Shown here: piece by piece, positions 26,081 to 34,790 of the stretch
Numbering within the stretch: position 1 is the first letter of the stretch
How the letters are laid out: the number at the start of each line of letters is the position of its first letter
DNA from: Actinomycetota bacterium
GTDB taxonomy: Bacteria; Actinomycetota; Actinomycetes; Actinomycetales; Microbacteriaceae
Reading direction: 5' to 3'
Assembly (NCBI GenBank): GCA_018268455.1
Contig: JAFDWM010000290.1
Span: forward strand, 124,001 to 188,000
Length of the DNA: 64,000 nucleotides
The notes under the pieces: generated by a model
What the model was told of the DNA's origin: nothing
Databases searched by the model: none
What the model saw: only the letters and a program-made list of their open reading frames with translations
Made by a program: the position numbers and the translations under genes

Positions 26081-27606
26081 GACATCATCCCCTTCTTCAG
26101 GTACAGCGCCCGCCCCACGTGGGCGAGCTCAGGCTTGTCGGCGCCGTCCAGATCGGCGACACTCCAGGCGAGACGCAGCACGCGGTCGTATCCGCGCAGC
26201 GTCAGCGATCCCCGCTGCAGCGCCCGGTCCAGCGGGGCACGCGCGTCGGGCGGAAGCCGGTACTCGCCCTGGCGGAGCCACGTTCCCGGCACATGCGCGT
26301 TCAGCCGCCAGGGCATGCCGCTCCAGCGCCGGGCCGCGCGGTCTCGGGCGCGTATGACGCGCACGCGGGCATCGGCCGTCGAGGTCGCCCCGCGCTCGTG
26401 GGAGCTCACCTGCGCCGCAGACACCCGGGCGACACGGACGTCGATGTCGAGGCGGTCACGGATCGGGCCGGAAAGGCGCGCCGCATAGCGGCGGATGGAG
26501 GCGGGCGGGCAGATGCACTCCTCGCCGACCACTCCGAACAGCCCGCACGGACACGGGTTGGTCGCGAGAGCGAGCTGGAAGCGTGCGGGGAAGCGCACGG
26601 TGAACTCTGAGCGATGGATCTCGATCGAACCGGACTCGAGCGGTTGTCGCAGCGCATCCAGCACGGCACGGGGAGCCTCGGCCGCCTCGTCGATGAAGAG
26701 AAGCCCGCCGTGCGCTCGGGCGATCGCACCCGGGCGCGCCGCGCGGGACCCGCCTCCGACCATCGCCGCCAGCGAGGCGCTGTGGTGCGGCGCGACGAAG
26801 GGCGGCCGGTGGTCGAGGCGGGTCAGGTTCTCCCCCATCAGCGATCGGATGGATGCCACCTGCAGAGCGGCCTCCTCATCGAGGTCCGGCAGGATCCCGG
26901 CGAGCCGGCGCGCGAGCATGGTCTTTCCGGCGCCCGGGGGCCCGGACAGCAGGATGTGGTGCCCGCCTGCCGCCGCCACGATGAGCGCCGCCACGGCCTC
27001 GTCCTGCCCGATCACGTCGGCCAGCTCGAGCACGGGCTCGTCGGTCTGCGGCGCCCCGGCCACCCGCACCGGCTGCAGGTCGCCCGGATCCTCCAGATCG
27101 GCACCGTGCAGCAGCGCGACGTGTGCGAGGCTCACGGCCGGGTGCACGTCCAGTCCCGGAACGAGCCGCGCCTCCTCCTCGTTCCCGACCGGCACCACGA
27201 CGTGTTCGAATCCGGCCTCGCGCGCGCCGTGCAACGCGGGCAGCACGCCAGGGACGGGGCGAAGCCTGCCGTCGAGGCCGAGCTCGCCGAGATGCACGGT
27301 GCGTGCGAGCGACGCCGCATCGAGCGTCCCCTCGGTACCCAGTGCGGCGATCGCGATGGCCAGGTCGAACGACGAGCCGTGCTTGGGCAGGCTCGCCGGC
27401 GACAGGTTGACCGTGAGCTTGCGTCGTGGCAGATCCAATCCGCTGTTCTTGCAGGCGTTGTGCACGCGCCGCGCCGCCTCCCCGAGCGCCCGGTCGCCCA
27501 GGCCGATCAGGTCGAATCCGGGGGTCTGCTGGGACAGATCGGCCTCGACCTCGACCATGTGCCCGTTCAGCCCGGTCAGCGCGACGGCCCAGGTGCGGGC
27601 GGTCAT
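26077..27606 (-). CDS. comM: YifB/ComM-family AAA ATPase
   Basis: Mg-chelatase-like AAA+ ATPase related to ComM, a branch-migration helicase that aids integration of transforming DNA. The 509-residue protein has the N-terminal Lon-like ChlI domain (residues 1-180), Walker A GPPGAGKT at 222-229, the Walker B LLFIDEA and the Cys-rich NPCPCGLFG with a following CICPP. A C-terminal helical domain ends the protein. Four-base overlaps join it to yraN and dprA. Confidence 0.94.
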   Translation of the reverse strand: MTARTWAVALTGLNGHMVEVEADLSQQTPGFDLIGLGDRALGEAARRVHNACKNSGLDLPRRKLTVNLSPASLPKHGSSFDLAIAIAALGTEGTLDAASLARTVHLGELGLDGRLRPVPGVLPALHGAREAGFEHVVVPVGNEEEARLVPGLDVHPAVSLAHVALLHGADLEDPGDLQPVRVAGAPQTDEPVLELADVIGQDEAVAALIVAAAGGHHILLSGPPGAGKTMLARRLAGILPDLDEEAALQVASIRSLMGENLTRLDHRPPFVAPHHSASLAAMVGGGSRAARPGAIARAHGGLLFIDEAAEAPRAVLDALRQPLESGSIEIHRSEFTVRFPARFQLALATNPCPCGLFGVVGEECICPPASIRRYAARLSGPIRDRLDIDVRVARVSAAQVSSHERGATSTADARVRVIRARDRAARRWSGMPWRLNAHVPGTWLRQGEYRLPPDARAPLDRALQRGSLTLRGYDRVLRLAWSVADLDGADKPELAHVGRALYLKKGMMS

Positions 27607-27965
27607 CGCAGATCCTGCAGATGCTCGAGGGATCCGACCGCCGGATCCGCGCCGATGATGCCGATCGCCTCCAGCCGCAGCCCGTGGCCTCTACTCGACA
27701 TCGGGTGTTCCCGCACCCAGGCGTGCGCGAGCCGCCACAGTCGGTGGCGCTTGCGCTCGTCGATCGCCTCGAACGGGTGGCCGAAGTCGATCGAGCGACG
27801 GGTCTTCACCTCGACGAACGCGAGCACTCCCTCGCGCTCGGCGACGATGTCGAGCTCGCCCTGATCACATCGCCAGTTGCGGTCGAGGATCCGGTATCCG
27901 CTGCGGGTCAGATGCTCGGCGGCGCGGTCCTCGCCCGCCCGTCCGAGTTCGTCCTTGGCTGCCAT
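27603..27965 (-). CDS. YraN family (UPF0102) nuclease-fold protein
   Basis: A 120-residue protein with the restriction-endonuclease-like fold of UPF0102: GRAGEDRAAEHL, ILDRNWRCDQGELDIVA and LAFVEVKTRRS. This gives the E-x(n)-D-x(n)-ExK type metal site. A nuclease activity has been proposed for the family but is not established. It is the first gene of the yraN-comM-dprA-xerC unit and overlaps comM by four bases. Confidence 0.93.
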   Translation of the reverse strand: MAAKDELGRAGEDRAAEHLTRSGYRILDRNWRCDQGELDIVAEREGVLAFVEVKTRRSIDFGHPFEAIDERKRHRLWRLAHAWVREHPMSSRGHGLRLEAIGIIGADPAVGSLEHLQDLR

Positions 27966-28061
27966 GCGGAACAGCCTGATCGTCGCAGAAGCCCTCTGGG
28001 GGGCGCCCGACGCAACCGGTGCAGAAGATCCTCGCTCCCGCGAATGTGGAGGAGGAAGGCG

Positions 28062-28388
28062 TCACTCGCCGTCGAGCGAGAGCTCCTGCGGCAGTTCGAA
28101 CTCGCGGCGCGAGAGCTCCTCCACGTTCACGTCCTTGAACGTGAGCACCCGCACCGACTTCACGAACCGGTCGGCGCGGTAGATGTCCCACACCCACACA
28201 TCGTTCATCGAGACCTCGAAGTAGAAGTCGTGCTCGGTGTCCCGCCGCACGACGTTGACCTCGTTCGCGAGGTAGAAGCGGCGCTCGGTCTCGACGACGT
28301 ACTGGAACTGCAACACCACGTCCCGATACTCGCGGTAGAGAGCGAGTTCGAGTTCGCGGTCGTAGTCGTCGAAGGCGTCGTCATCCAT
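28062..28388 (-). CDS. DUF2469 family protein
   Basis: A 108-residue acidic protein (MDDDAFDDYDRELELALYREYRDVV) with the conserved aromatic core RRFYLANEVNV and FEVSMNDVWVWDIYR. It belongs to an actinobacterial family of unknown function that is regularly encoded next to rnhB, as here. There is no signal peptide or membrane segment. A TAGGAT hexamer nine bases before the ATG may be its -10. Confidence 0.9.
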   Translation of the reverse strand: MDDDAFDDYDRELELALYREYRDVVLQFQYVVETERRFYLANEVNVVRRDTEHDFYFEVSMNDVWVWDIYRADRFVKSVRVLTFKDVNVEELSRREFELPQELSLDGE

Positions 28389-28435
28389 GATGCGTCCATC
28401 CTACGAGGCGGCGGACGCGTGCCGCGCCCGCGCCG

Positions 28436-29095
28436 TCAGAACAGCGTCGGCGCCTCGGCGATCGACCAGGATGCCCGGTGATGCGGCGTGAGCCCACGAC
28501 GACGGATCGCCTCACGGTGCTCGGCGCTCGCATAGCCCTTGTTCCGCTCCCACTGGTACTCGGGGTAGCCGCCGGCGAGCTCGACCATGATCGCGTCGCG
28601 CGCGACCTTCGCGAGCAACGATGCGGCGGCCACAGATGCGCAGTCGCGGTCGGCCTTGACGATCGAGCGCACCGTGAGAGGTCCGGGGTGCACGGCGGAC
28701 ACATAGTCGTGATTGCCGTCCAGGATGACGAGCGCCGCGGAGGGGTCCCATCCGTCGCCACAGGCGGCGAGGATCGCGCGCGACGCCGCCAGCCCGAGTG
28801 CACGCATGATGCCGACCTCGTCGACCTCGGTGCTCTCCGCCCAGCCCACGGCGCTGGCCGGCGCCCAGGCCGACGCACGCTCCGCCACCTCGGGGCGGCG
28901 CCTCTCCGGTACGAGCTTGGAGTCCCGGAGTCCGTGAGGCACGCGCCTGCGGGCTGCCGCCGCGTCGATGACGGTCGCCCCCACGGCGACAGGACCGGCC
29001 AGAGCGCCGCGGCCCACCTCGTCCAGCGCGATCAGCACGGAATGCTCGCGGAGCAGTCGCCGCTCCAGCCGCAGGTCAGGCTCGACGACCGCCAC
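28436..29095 (-). CDS. rnhB: Ribonuclease HII
   Basis: Cleaves RNA in RNA-DNA hybrids and misincorporated ribonucleotides. The 219-residue protein has the catalytic acidic residues in LIALDEVGRGALAGP (Asp-Glu), LVILDGNHDYV and SIVKADRDCASVAAASLLAKVARD. The conserved end YEWERNKGY-type motif reads YQWERNKGYAS. The GTG at 29095 lies inside the end of lepB (about 20-base overlap) and gives normal length; the longer open frame upstream is lepB read in another frame. Confidence 0.95.
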   Translation of the reverse strand: MAVVEPDLRLERRLLREHSVLIALDEVGRGALAGPVAVGATVIDAAAARRRVPHGLRDSKLVPERRRPEVAERASAWAPASAVGWAESTEVDEVGIMRALGLAASRAILAACGDGWDPSAALVILDGNHDYVSAVHPGPLTVRSIVKADRDCASVAAASLLAKVARDAIMVELAGGYPEYQWERNKGYASAEHREAIRRRGLTPHHRASWSIAEAPTLF

Positions 29096-29858
29096 GGCGG
29101 CGTCCCTGCGGCTTGGGCTCCGGAACGCCGTTGAACACGGCGTAGTGGCCGTCGACGAGGCCGAAGCGGTCGAACGGCCAGGTGATGAGGAACGCGCGCC
29201 CGACGATGTTGCCCATGGGCACGAACCCGCCACCCGGCTGGTCCTGGTGATAGCGGGAGTCCTCGGAGCGGGTGCGGTTGTCGCCGAGCACCCAGATCGC
29301 GTTCTTCGGCACCGTGACGTCGAACGGGATCCCGGAGGCGCGGGTGTCGCCGACACCCTGCTTGAGATAGGCGGATTCATCCACCGGCGCGCCGTTCACG
29401 GTGAGCTGCCCGAGCGAGTTGCAGCACACGACGTGGTCGCCGGGCAGGCCGATGAGGCGCTTGACCAGATGATCGTCGGAGTCGGGAGCGGCGATGCCGA
29501 CGAGAGTGAGGAACCACTCCCCCGCTTCCACCAGCGCCGGCCGCGGAGGCTGCGCGGGAGCGGGTGGGAGCCATCCGCCCGGATCCTTGAACACCACCAC
29601 GTCGCCACGGTGATAGCCGTTCCAATGCGGGGTGAGCTCGTCGACGAGGATCCGGTCCTTCACGAGCAGCGTGCTCTCCATCGAGCCGGAGGGGATGTAG
29701 AAGCTGCGCACGACGAAGCTCTTCACGAGGAACGAGACGAGCACCGCGATGAGCAGGATCACGACGATGTCCCGGAGGAAGATCACCCAGCCGTGCCGGC
29801 GGCGCACCGGTCGACGGCGGGAGGCCTCGGCGGGTTCGACCGCGATCTCATCCGTCAT
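29076..29858 (-). CDS. lepB: Signal peptidase I
   Basis: Removes signal peptides from exported proteins at the membrane. The 260-residue protein has a basic cytoplasmic N-terminus and a single membrane helix (about residues 24-48). Box B follows (PSGSMEST, catalytic Ser59), then VVVFKDPGGW, the general-base Lys133 in VKRLIGLPGD, and box E (GDNRTRSEDSRYH). It lies in the conserved order rplS-lepB-rnhB. An RBS (AAGGA) lies upstream of the ATG. Confidence 0.97.
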   Translation of the reverse strand: MTDEIAVEPAEASRRRPVRRRHGWVIFLRDIVVILLIAVLVSFLVKSFVVRSFYIPSGSMESTLLVKDRILVDELTPHWNGYHRGDVVVFKDPGGWLPPAPAQPPRPALVEAGEWFLTLVGIAAPDSDDHLVKRLIGLPGDHVVCCNSLGQLTVNGAPVDESAYLKQGVGDTRASGIPFDVTVPKNAIWVLGDNRTRSEDSRYHQDQPGGGFVPMGNIVGRAFLITWPFDRFGLVDGHYAVFNGVPEPKPQGRRRGGRRA

Positions 29859-29929
29859 GCGCCATCCTTCACCGCCGTCGGCCGTCGACCGACGGCACCA
29901 TCCAGCTTCTCATGCCCCGGCATGAACAA

Positions 29930-29960
29930 AGCGCCCCGAGGACCGTGTCCTCGGGGCGCT
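29930..29960 (-). terminator. Intrinsic terminator of rplS
   Basis: A 14-bp perfect stem (29930-29943 with 29947-29960) with a 3-base loop is followed on the minus strand by a T-rich run (TTTGTT). It begins 18 bases after the rplS stop. Confidence 0.88.
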
Positions 29961-29977
29961 CCGGAAGCTGATTCGGA

Positions 29978-30328
29978 TCAGCGCGCGTCGCGCTTCTCCT
30001 TGATCTTCGCCTTCTTGCCACGCAGGTTGCGCAGGTAGTACAGCTTGGCGCGGCGCACGTCACCGCGGGTGACGACCTCGATGTGATCGATCACCGGCGA
30101 GTGCACCGGGAAGGTGCGCTCCACGCCCACCTGGAAGCTGATCTTGCGCACCGTGAAGGTCTCGCGCACGCTGTCGCCCTGGCGGCCGATGACGACGCCC
30201 TGGAAGACCTGGATACGCGAGCGGCTGCCCTCGATGATGTTGACGTGCACCTTGACGGTGTCACCGGGGAAGAACTCGGGGATGTCGGAGCGGAGCGAAG
30301 CCGCGTCGACGGCGTCGAGGATCTGCAT
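29978..30328 (-). CDS. rplS: Large ribosomal subunit protein L19
   Basis: A 116-residue L19 with [30 protein letters not shown] and [36 protein letters not shown]. The start at 30328 ([12 protein letters not shown]) matches the family; an in-frame ATG at 30346 adds only six residues. It is monocistronic here, with its own promoter about 125 bases upstream and a strong terminator, although it belongs to the rpsP-trmD-rplS neighbourhood. Confidence 0.97.
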   Translation of the reverse strand: MQILDAVDAASLRSDIPEFFPGDTVKVHVNIIEGSRSRIQVFQGVVIGRQGDSVRETFTVRKISFQVGVERTFPVHSPVIDHIEVVTRGDVRRAKLYYLRNLRGKKAKIKEKRDAR

Positions 30329-30454
30329 GATCGTCTCTCTCTGCACTCGCCTCAGGTCGCATGCATGTCGGAAGGAAAAGGTGATGGTGTGCCGAACGGC
30401 GCGCAGGGCGTCCGCGGGCTCCCCTGAGGCAGAGCCTGGTCACGGCACAAGGAA

Positions 30455-30488
30455 CCATTCTGCCATGGATTGGAAGTCCGACCAAAAC
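30455..30488 (-). promoter_or_regulatory. Probable rplS promoter
   Basis: On the minus strand TTGGTC, a 17-base spacer and CAGAAT form a plausible -35/-10 pair. The -10 is embedded in TGGCAGAATGG, nearly identical to the element upstream of rpsP at 34686-34696. Confidence 0.45.
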
Positions 30489-30503
30489 GGACGACGCGTG
30501 CGC

Positions 30504-31028
30504 TCAGCGCTGCGGCTGACCGTCCCCGGGGCGCCCCGTCTCCGAGATCACGATGACCTCGCCATATGACCTGGCACGGTCGCGCATCGCATTGTCCTGG
30601 TCGCCGATCGTCGACGCTCGCATCGTATCCCCGTCGACGGTGAAGGCCGCCCGGCCGCGTGCGGCGACGTCCTTCCAGAGCTGCCACAGGGTCGACCAGA
30701 ACACCGCGAGGAACGCGACGATCGCGCCCGTCAGCACCCAGCCGAACGCGGCAGGGAAGAAGCCGAGAGCGACGATCAGGCCGTGCCACACGGTGAACCC
30801 CGCCACGTCCTGCCAGGACACCGCGCGTTCCTCCCGCACCGTCGGCCTGCTGCGCACGAGCAGGCCGAGCACGACCTCGCCGATCAGCACCGATGGGAGG
30901 GCGATGAACAGCACCCAGAGGAACGCCGCAGCGCCGGCCTGGAACACGCCCCAGCCCACGAAGAGCCACAGCGGCAGCACGATCGCGGCCGGGAACAGCC
31001 AGGAGAAGAACGCGCGTCGCAGGAACAT
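30504..31028 (-). CDS. Membrane protein of unknown function
   Basis: A 174-residue protein with three or four hydrophobic segments (about residues 8-30, 33-60, 73-95 and 97-118) and a hydrophilic C-terminal tail of about 50 residues. It contains conserved-looking aromatic pairs (WHGLIVALGFFPAAFGWV) but no motif I recognise. It starts with ATG six bases after a TAGCAT hexamer and probably has a leaderless mRNA. It is divergent from map. Confidence 0.7.
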   Translation of the reverse strand: MFLRRAFFSWLFPAAIVLPLWLFVGWGVFQAGAAAFLWVLFIALPSVLIGEVVLGLLVRSRPTVREERAVSWQDVAGFTVWHGLIVALGFFPAAFGWVLTGAIVAFLAVFWSTLWQLWKDVAARGRAAFTVDGDTMRASTIGDQDNAMRDRARSYGEVIVISETGRPGDGQPQR

Positions 31029-31034
31029 AGGCCG

Positions 31035-31040
31035 ATGCTA
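31035..31040 (-). promoter_or_regulatory. Leaderless-type -10 element of the membrane-protein gene
   Basis: TAGCAT on the minus strand, six bases, then the ATG at 31028; no Shine-Dalgarno sequence lies between. Confidence 0.45.
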
Positions 31041-31147
31041 CGTCGCGACCGCGTCCGGGCGGCCGCACGTTCGCTGTGAGCGTCCGCCCTGCGGGGGAGG
31101 CTCCCTCACCCGGATGCGCGAGAATGGATCAGACGAGAGGACTGGGA

Positions 31148-31930
31148 ATGATCGAACTGCGCACCCCCGCCGAGATCGAGGAGATGCGGGCTGCCGGGCG
31201 CTTCGTGGCGGAGACGCTGGCGACCCTGCGCGCCGAGACGAAGGTCGGCACCAACCTGCTCTCGATCGACAACCGCGCGCACGAGATGATCCGCAAGGCC
31301 GGTGCCGAGTCGTGCTACATCGACTATCACCCGTCGTTCGGTGCGAGCCCGTTCGGCAAGGTCATCTGCACCTCGGTCAACGACGCCGTGCTGCACGGCC
31401 TCCCCCACGACTACACGCTGCGCGACGGCGATCTCGTCTCGCTCGACTTCGCCGTCTCCGTCGACGGCTGGGTCGCCGACTCCGCGGTCTCCTTCGTCGT
31501 CGGCACGTCGCGCGACGAGGATCTGCGTCTCATCGACACCACGGAGCGCGCCCTTGACGCCGCGATCGCGGGGGCCGTTGTCGGCAACCGCATCGGCGAC
31601 ATCTCGGCCGCGATCGCCGGGGTCGCCCACGGCGAGGGCTACTCGATCAACACCGACTTCGGCGGCCACGGCGTCGGCCGCATCATGCACGGCGACCCGC
31701 ACGTGCCGAACGACGGCCGGCCCGGACGCGGCTTCCCGCTGCGCGCGGGCCTGGTGATGGCGCTGGAGCCGTGGTTCCTCGCCACCACCGATGAGCTCGT
31801 GACAGATCCGGACGGCTGGACGCTGCGCAGCGTCGACGGCTCCCGAGGATCCCACTCCGAGCACACCGTTGCGATCACCGCGGACGGGCCGATCGTCCTC
31901 ACCGACCGGAGCTTCCTCGGCGTCGACTGA
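31148..31930 (+). CDS. map: Methionine aminopeptidase, type I
   Basis: Removes the initiator methionine. The 260-residue protein has the pita-bread-fold metal ligands Asp100 (LVSLDFAV), Asp111 (VADSAVSF), His174 (GGHGVGR), Glu207 (ALEPWF) and Glu238 (SEHTV), and the substrate His83 (VLHGLP). The ATG at 31148 has GAGAGG seven bases upstream; the frame upstream is not conserved. It is not next to secY or adk, so it may be one of two map genes in the genome. Confidence 0.96.
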   Translation: MIELRTPAEIEEMRAAGRFVAETLATLRAETKVGTNLLSIDNRAHEMIRKAGAESCYIDYHPSFGASPFGKVICTSVNDAVLHGLPHDYTLRDGDLVSLDFAVSVDGWVADSAVSFVVGTSRDEDLRLIDTTERALDAAIAGAVVGNRIGDISAAIAGVAHGEGYSINTDFGGHGVGRIMHGDPHVPNDGRPGRGFPLRAGLVMALEPWFLATTDELVTDPDGWTLRSVDGSRGSHSEHTVAITADGPIVLTDRSFLGVD

Positions 31931-31962
31931 TCCCGCCTCTCCCGGCCCGGGCGCGGCGCCCC

Positions 31963-31968
31963 TAGACT
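31963..31968 (+). promoter_or_regulatory. Possible -10 element upstream of the DUF4190-like gene
   Basis: TAGACT lies 38 bases before the ATG at 32007; no convincing -35 was seen. Confidence 0.3.
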
Positions 31969-32006
31969 CTGTGCTGTCCACACTGCGACCGTCCCAGGAG
32001 AAGCGC

Positions 32007-32543
32007 ATGACCTACCCCGAACAGCCCGGCCAGCCCGCTCCGCAGGACGGCCAGCCGTCCTACTCCGGCCCGCCGGCTCCGCCCCAGCAGCCCTCGTACG
32101 CACCGCCGGCGCAGCCGGGCTATCCGCCCGCCCAGCCGACGTACCCGCCCGCCCCCTCGGACTACGCACCGACACCGCAGGGCTATGCCACGGCACCGCA
32201 GGGCTATACGCCGGGAGCGCCCCAGGGCCAGCCGTACGCGGCGGCCCCGGCATACCCCGCGCCGGTGCCGGGCAAGGGCCTCGCGATCGCCGGCCTGATC
32301 CTCGCCATCCTCCTGCCGCTCATCGGCTTCATCCTCAGCCTCGTGGCGCGCGCGAAGCTGAAGAAGGCGAACGCGCCGACAGGACTCGCCACCGCCGGCA
32401 TCATCATCGGCGCGGTGCTCACCGTGCTCGCGATCGTCGGCATGATCCTCGGAGGCCTCGCCCTCGCGAACGTCCTGTCGATGTGCGGGCAGCTCGGACC
32501 GGGTACCTGGCAGGTCGGCGGCGTCACCTACACCTGCGGCTGA
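32007..32543 (+). CDS. DUF4190-like membrane protein with a Pro/Gln/Tyr-rich N-terminus
   Basis: A 178-residue protein. Residues 1-88 are a low-complexity cytoplasmic region built of PxQP, PPAQP and QGY units. Two membrane helices follow (about 92-115 and 128-152), with a basic KLKKAN loop between, and a short exported tail with two cysteines. Such two-helix domains are frequent in actinobacteria; the function is unknown. AGGAG lies six bases before the ATG. The repeat-rich DNA is a coding feature, not a separate element. Confidence 0.78.
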   Translation: MTYPEQPGQPAPQDGQPSYSGPPAPPQQPSYAPPAQPGYPPAQPTYPPAPSDYAPTPQGYATAPQGYTPGAPQGQPYAAAPAYPAPVPGKGLAIAGLILAILLPLIGFILSLVARAKLKKANAPTGLATAGIIIGAVLTVLAIVGMILGGLALANVLSMCGQLGPGTWQVGGVTYTCG

Positions 32544-32574
32544 GTCGCCCGACGCGCCGCCGACCGCGACGGTC

Positions 32575-33276
32575 TCAGCGATCGAGCAGATCGGGACGGC
32601 GGCGGCGCGTGCGCTCGAGCTGCTGCTCGCGGCGCCATGCGGCGATCGCGCCGTGATTCCCGCTGAGCAGGATCGGGGGCACCTCGCGGTCGCGCCAGAT
32701 CGAGGGCTTCGTGTACGACGGATACTCGAGCAGGCCGTCCTCGTGCGATTCCTCCACGAGGCTCTCCGGGTTGCCCACGACACCGGGGATGAGTCGGCCG
32801 ATCGCCTCGACCATCGCCATCACGGCGACCTCTCCGCCGTTCAGCACGTAGTCACCCAGACTGATCAGACGCACCTCTCCGAGCGTCGCGGCCTCCTCGA
32901 AGACCCGCTCGTCGATGCCCTCATAACGGCCGCAGCCGAAGATCAGGTGCTCGCGCTCCGCGAGCTCGCGTGCCGTCGACTGACGGAACACCTCGCCCGC
33001 GGGCGAGGGGAAGATGACGGTCGGGCGCGCGGCGGGCTCAGCGCCGGGCAGACCGGCCAGCTGATCGAGTGCGAGCCCCCAAGGCTCCGGCTTCATGACC
33101 ATGCCCGCGCCGCCGCCATACGGCGTGTCATCGACGGTGCGGTGCCGATCATGGGTCCAGTCACGCAGGTCGTGCACCTGCAGATCGAGGATCCCGGTGC
33201 TCTGCGCCCTGCCGAGCAGGGAGAGCGTCAGTCCGTCGAAGTACGACGGGAAGATCGAGACGACGTCAATCCGCAC
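32575..33276 (-). CDS. trmD: tRNA (guanine-37-N1)-methyltransferase
   Basis: Methylates G37 next to the anticodon with S-adenosylmethionine. The 233-residue SPOUT-fold protein has DIVSIFP-type opening ([20 protein letters not shown]), [12 protein letters not shown], the trefoil-knot motifs [15 protein letters not shown] and [28 protein letters not shown], and the catalytic Asp in that last block. It starts with GTG and overlaps rimM by 11 bases. Confidence 0.97.
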   Translation of the reverse strand: MRIDVVSIFPSYFDGLTLSLLGRAQSTGILDLQVHDLRDWTHDRHRTVDDTPYGGGAGMVMKPEPWGLALDQLAGLPGAEPAARPTVIFPSPAGEVFRQSTARELAEREHLIFGCGRYEGIDERVFEEAATLGEVRLISLGDYVLNGGEVAVMAMVEAIGRLIPGVVGNPESLVEESHEDGLLEYPSYTKPSIWRDREVPPILLSGNHGAIAAWRREQQLERTRRRRPDLLDR

Positions 33277-33877
33277 CGGGGGCGTCCTGCTCGGGGTCGG
33301 CGTCGGGCGCCTCCTCCTCGGGAAGCTCTTCGAACAGCCCGGCAGGAGGCGTCACCACGACCCGGCCCGCGGCGACATCGACGGTCGGGACGATCGCGGA
33401 GACGAAGGGGACCATGATCTCCGCGGATCCGGACCCGCCGACGGGGCGCACGATCAGCAGATCCTGCGCCGGCAGGTGGTCGACGCGGATCACGCGCCCG
33501 ACGACGACGTCATCACGGACGACATCGAGCCCGGTGAGCTGGTGGTCGTACCAGGCGTCATCCTCGGGCTCTTCGGCCTCGTCCTGGTCGATCCACAGAA
33601 TGGCCTTCACGAGCCCTTCGGCGGCGGTGCGGTCGTCGACGTCGTCGAAGAACACGACCGAGCTGCCGTTCATCACGCGATACTCGCGCACCGTGACGGT
33701 CTTGCCGTGCCACGGAGATGCCTCGGGCACCTGCAACGTGAACTCGGCGCCCGGCACGAAGCGGCCGGCGGGATCGTCGGTGTACAGCTCCAGCTTGAGC
33801 GCGCCCTTGAGGCCGTGCGCCTTGACGAGGCGCCCCACGCGGAGCTGATTGCGGCCGGCGCGTTCGCCCACAGCCAC
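33266..33877 (-). CDS. rimM: Ribosome maturation factor RimM
   Basis: Assists 30S maturation around S19. The 203-residue protein has the N-terminal beta-barrel ([25 protein letters not shown]) and the PRC-barrel with [12 protein letters not shown] and DLLIVRP. An acidic C-terminal tail of about 20 residues ends it. It starts with GTG two bases after the khpA stop and overlaps trmD. Confidence 0.95.
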   Translation of the reverse strand: MAVGERAGRNQLRVGRLVKAHGLKGALKLELYTDDPAGRFVPGAEFTLQVPEASPWHGKTVTVREYRVMNGSSVVFFDDVDDRTAAEGLVKAILWIDQDEAEEPEDDAWYDHQLTGLDVVRDDVVVGRVIRVDHLPAQDLLIVRPVGGSGSAEIMVPFVSAIVPTVDVAAGRVVVTPPAGLFEELPEEEAPDADPEQDAPGAD

Positions 33878-33879
33878 GC

Positions 33880-34110
33880 TCAGTCGTCCGCGACGTCGAC
33901 GCGAACGCGACGTCCGTCCGCGAGCGCGCTGATGAGGGTGCGCAGGGCCTTGGCGGTGCGGCCGCCGCGCCCGATCACGCGTCCCCTGTCATCGGGGTGC
34001 ACGCGCACCTCGAGAACCTCGCCGCGGGGCGACGAGGAGGCGGTGATGGTGACATCATCCGGGTGATCGACGATCCCCGAGACGATGTGCTCGAGCGCGG
34101 CAGCCAGCAC
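33880..34110 (-). CDS. khpA: KH-domain RNA-binding protein KhpA
   Basis: A 76-residue single KH domain with the GxxG loop in VIGRGGRTAKALRTLISALA. The conserved start LAAALEHIVSGIVDHPDDV matches the small KhpA/YlqC family. KhpA proteins bind RNA, often with KhpB, and influence cell division and small-RNA function in Gram-positive bacteria. It starts with GTG six bases after the rpsP stop, in the conserved rpsP-khpA-rimM-trmD operon. Confidence 0.93.
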   Translation of the reverse strand: MLAAALEHIVSGIVDHPDDVTITASSSPRGEVLEVRVHPDDRGRVIGRGGRTAKALRTLISALADGRRVRVDVADD

Positions 34111-34116
34111 GACGGA

Positions 34117-34548
34117 TTACTCCGCGTCGGTCGCAGCGTCGGCTGCGTCCTCGGCGGCGGCCTCGACGGAAGCCTCCTCGACGGGAGCCTCCTTCTTCTC
34201 GACCTTGGGCTTGACGACGGACTTCTTGGCCGCGTCGGCCTCGAAGGCGGTCTTCTCGGCGGCGACCTTGAGGGTGGACTTCGCGTCCTTGTCACCCTTG
34301 AAGATGCCCCAGTCGCCCGTGATCTTGAGGATGGCGGCGACCTGCTCGGTCGGCTGAGCGCCGACGGACAGCCAGTACTGCGCCCGCTCGGAGTCGACCT
34401 CGATGAACGAGGGCTCCTCGGTCGGGTGGTACTTGCCGATCTCCTCGATCACGCGACCGTCGCGCTTGGTGCGCGAGTCGGCGACGACGATGCGGTAGTA
34501 CGGCGCACGGATCTTGCCCAGGCGCTTGAGACGAATCTTGACAGCCAC
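34117..34548 (-). CDS. rpsP: Small ribosomal subunit protein S16 with C-terminal extension
   Basis: The first 85 residues are canonical S16 ([29 protein letters not shown], then [27 protein letters not shown]). Unlike the 82-residue E. coli protein, it continues for about 58 residues as a Lys-rich then Ala/Glu-rich tail ([21 protein letters not shown]). It is the first gene of the operon and starts with ATG after an AGGAG site. Confidence 0.96.
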   Translation of the reverse strand: MAVKIRLKRLGKIRAPYYRIVVADSRTKRDGRVIEEIGKYHPTEEPSFIEVDSERAQYWLSVGAQPTEQVAAILKITGDWGIFKGDKDAKSTLKVAAEKTAFEADAAKKSVVKPKVEKKEAPVEEASVEAAAEDAADAATDAE

Positions 34549-34740
34549 GATTCTCCTGAATGGTGTGGAAGCTATTGCTAGCGAAAGAGTGGCGAACTGA
34601 TCACCAGAAGCGTGGGGTGCACACCCGGTGGAAGCTCTGAGGGTGGATCGCGGCCGGATAGAGGGTCGAGCGGCGATCCAGCTGTCTATTCTGCCAGATC
34701 CGAGCCGAACCCGCGAAACGACACGGAATGTGCGCCTCGA
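34549..34740 (-). promoter_or_regulatory. rpsP promoter and leader
   Basis: Minus-strand TGGCAGAATAG (34696-34686) contains a CAGAAT -10-like hexamer, about 140 bases before rpsP. The leader contains an inverted repeat TGGATCGC/GCGATCCA (34644-34651 and 34673-34680) that could form a stem around a 21-base loop. No small reading frame was seen. Confidence 0.4.
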
Positions 34741-34755
34741 CCCGCGGATCCATCC

Positions 34756-34775
34756 GTACTACATGACATATTACC
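34756..34775. promoter_or_regulatory. Operator A of the hydroxyproline regulon
   Basis: The plus strand reads GTACTACATGACATATTACC; its reverse complement matches operators B and C at 12 fully shared positions out of 20. It fills the space between the expected -35 position (34756-34761) and the -10 TAGGAT (34779-34784) of the OCD-family gene, a position suited to repression. The GntR/FCD protein at 49544-50206 is the likely binder. Confidence 0.62.
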
Positions 34776-34778
34776 GGC

Positions 34779-34784
34779 TAGGAT
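34779..34784 (+). promoter_or_regulatory. -10 element of the OCD-family operon
   Basis: TAGGAT is six bases before the ATG at 34791, consistent with a leaderless transcript. The AGGA within it could alternatively act as a ribosome site at seven bases. Confidence 0.5.
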
Positions 34785-34790
34785 GATCGC

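Noticed and set aside
32040..32270. CRISPR-like periodic repeats
   Set aside because: The periodicity comes from Pro/Gln/Tyr codons of the DUF4190-like protein; repeat lengths are irregular and there are no spacers.
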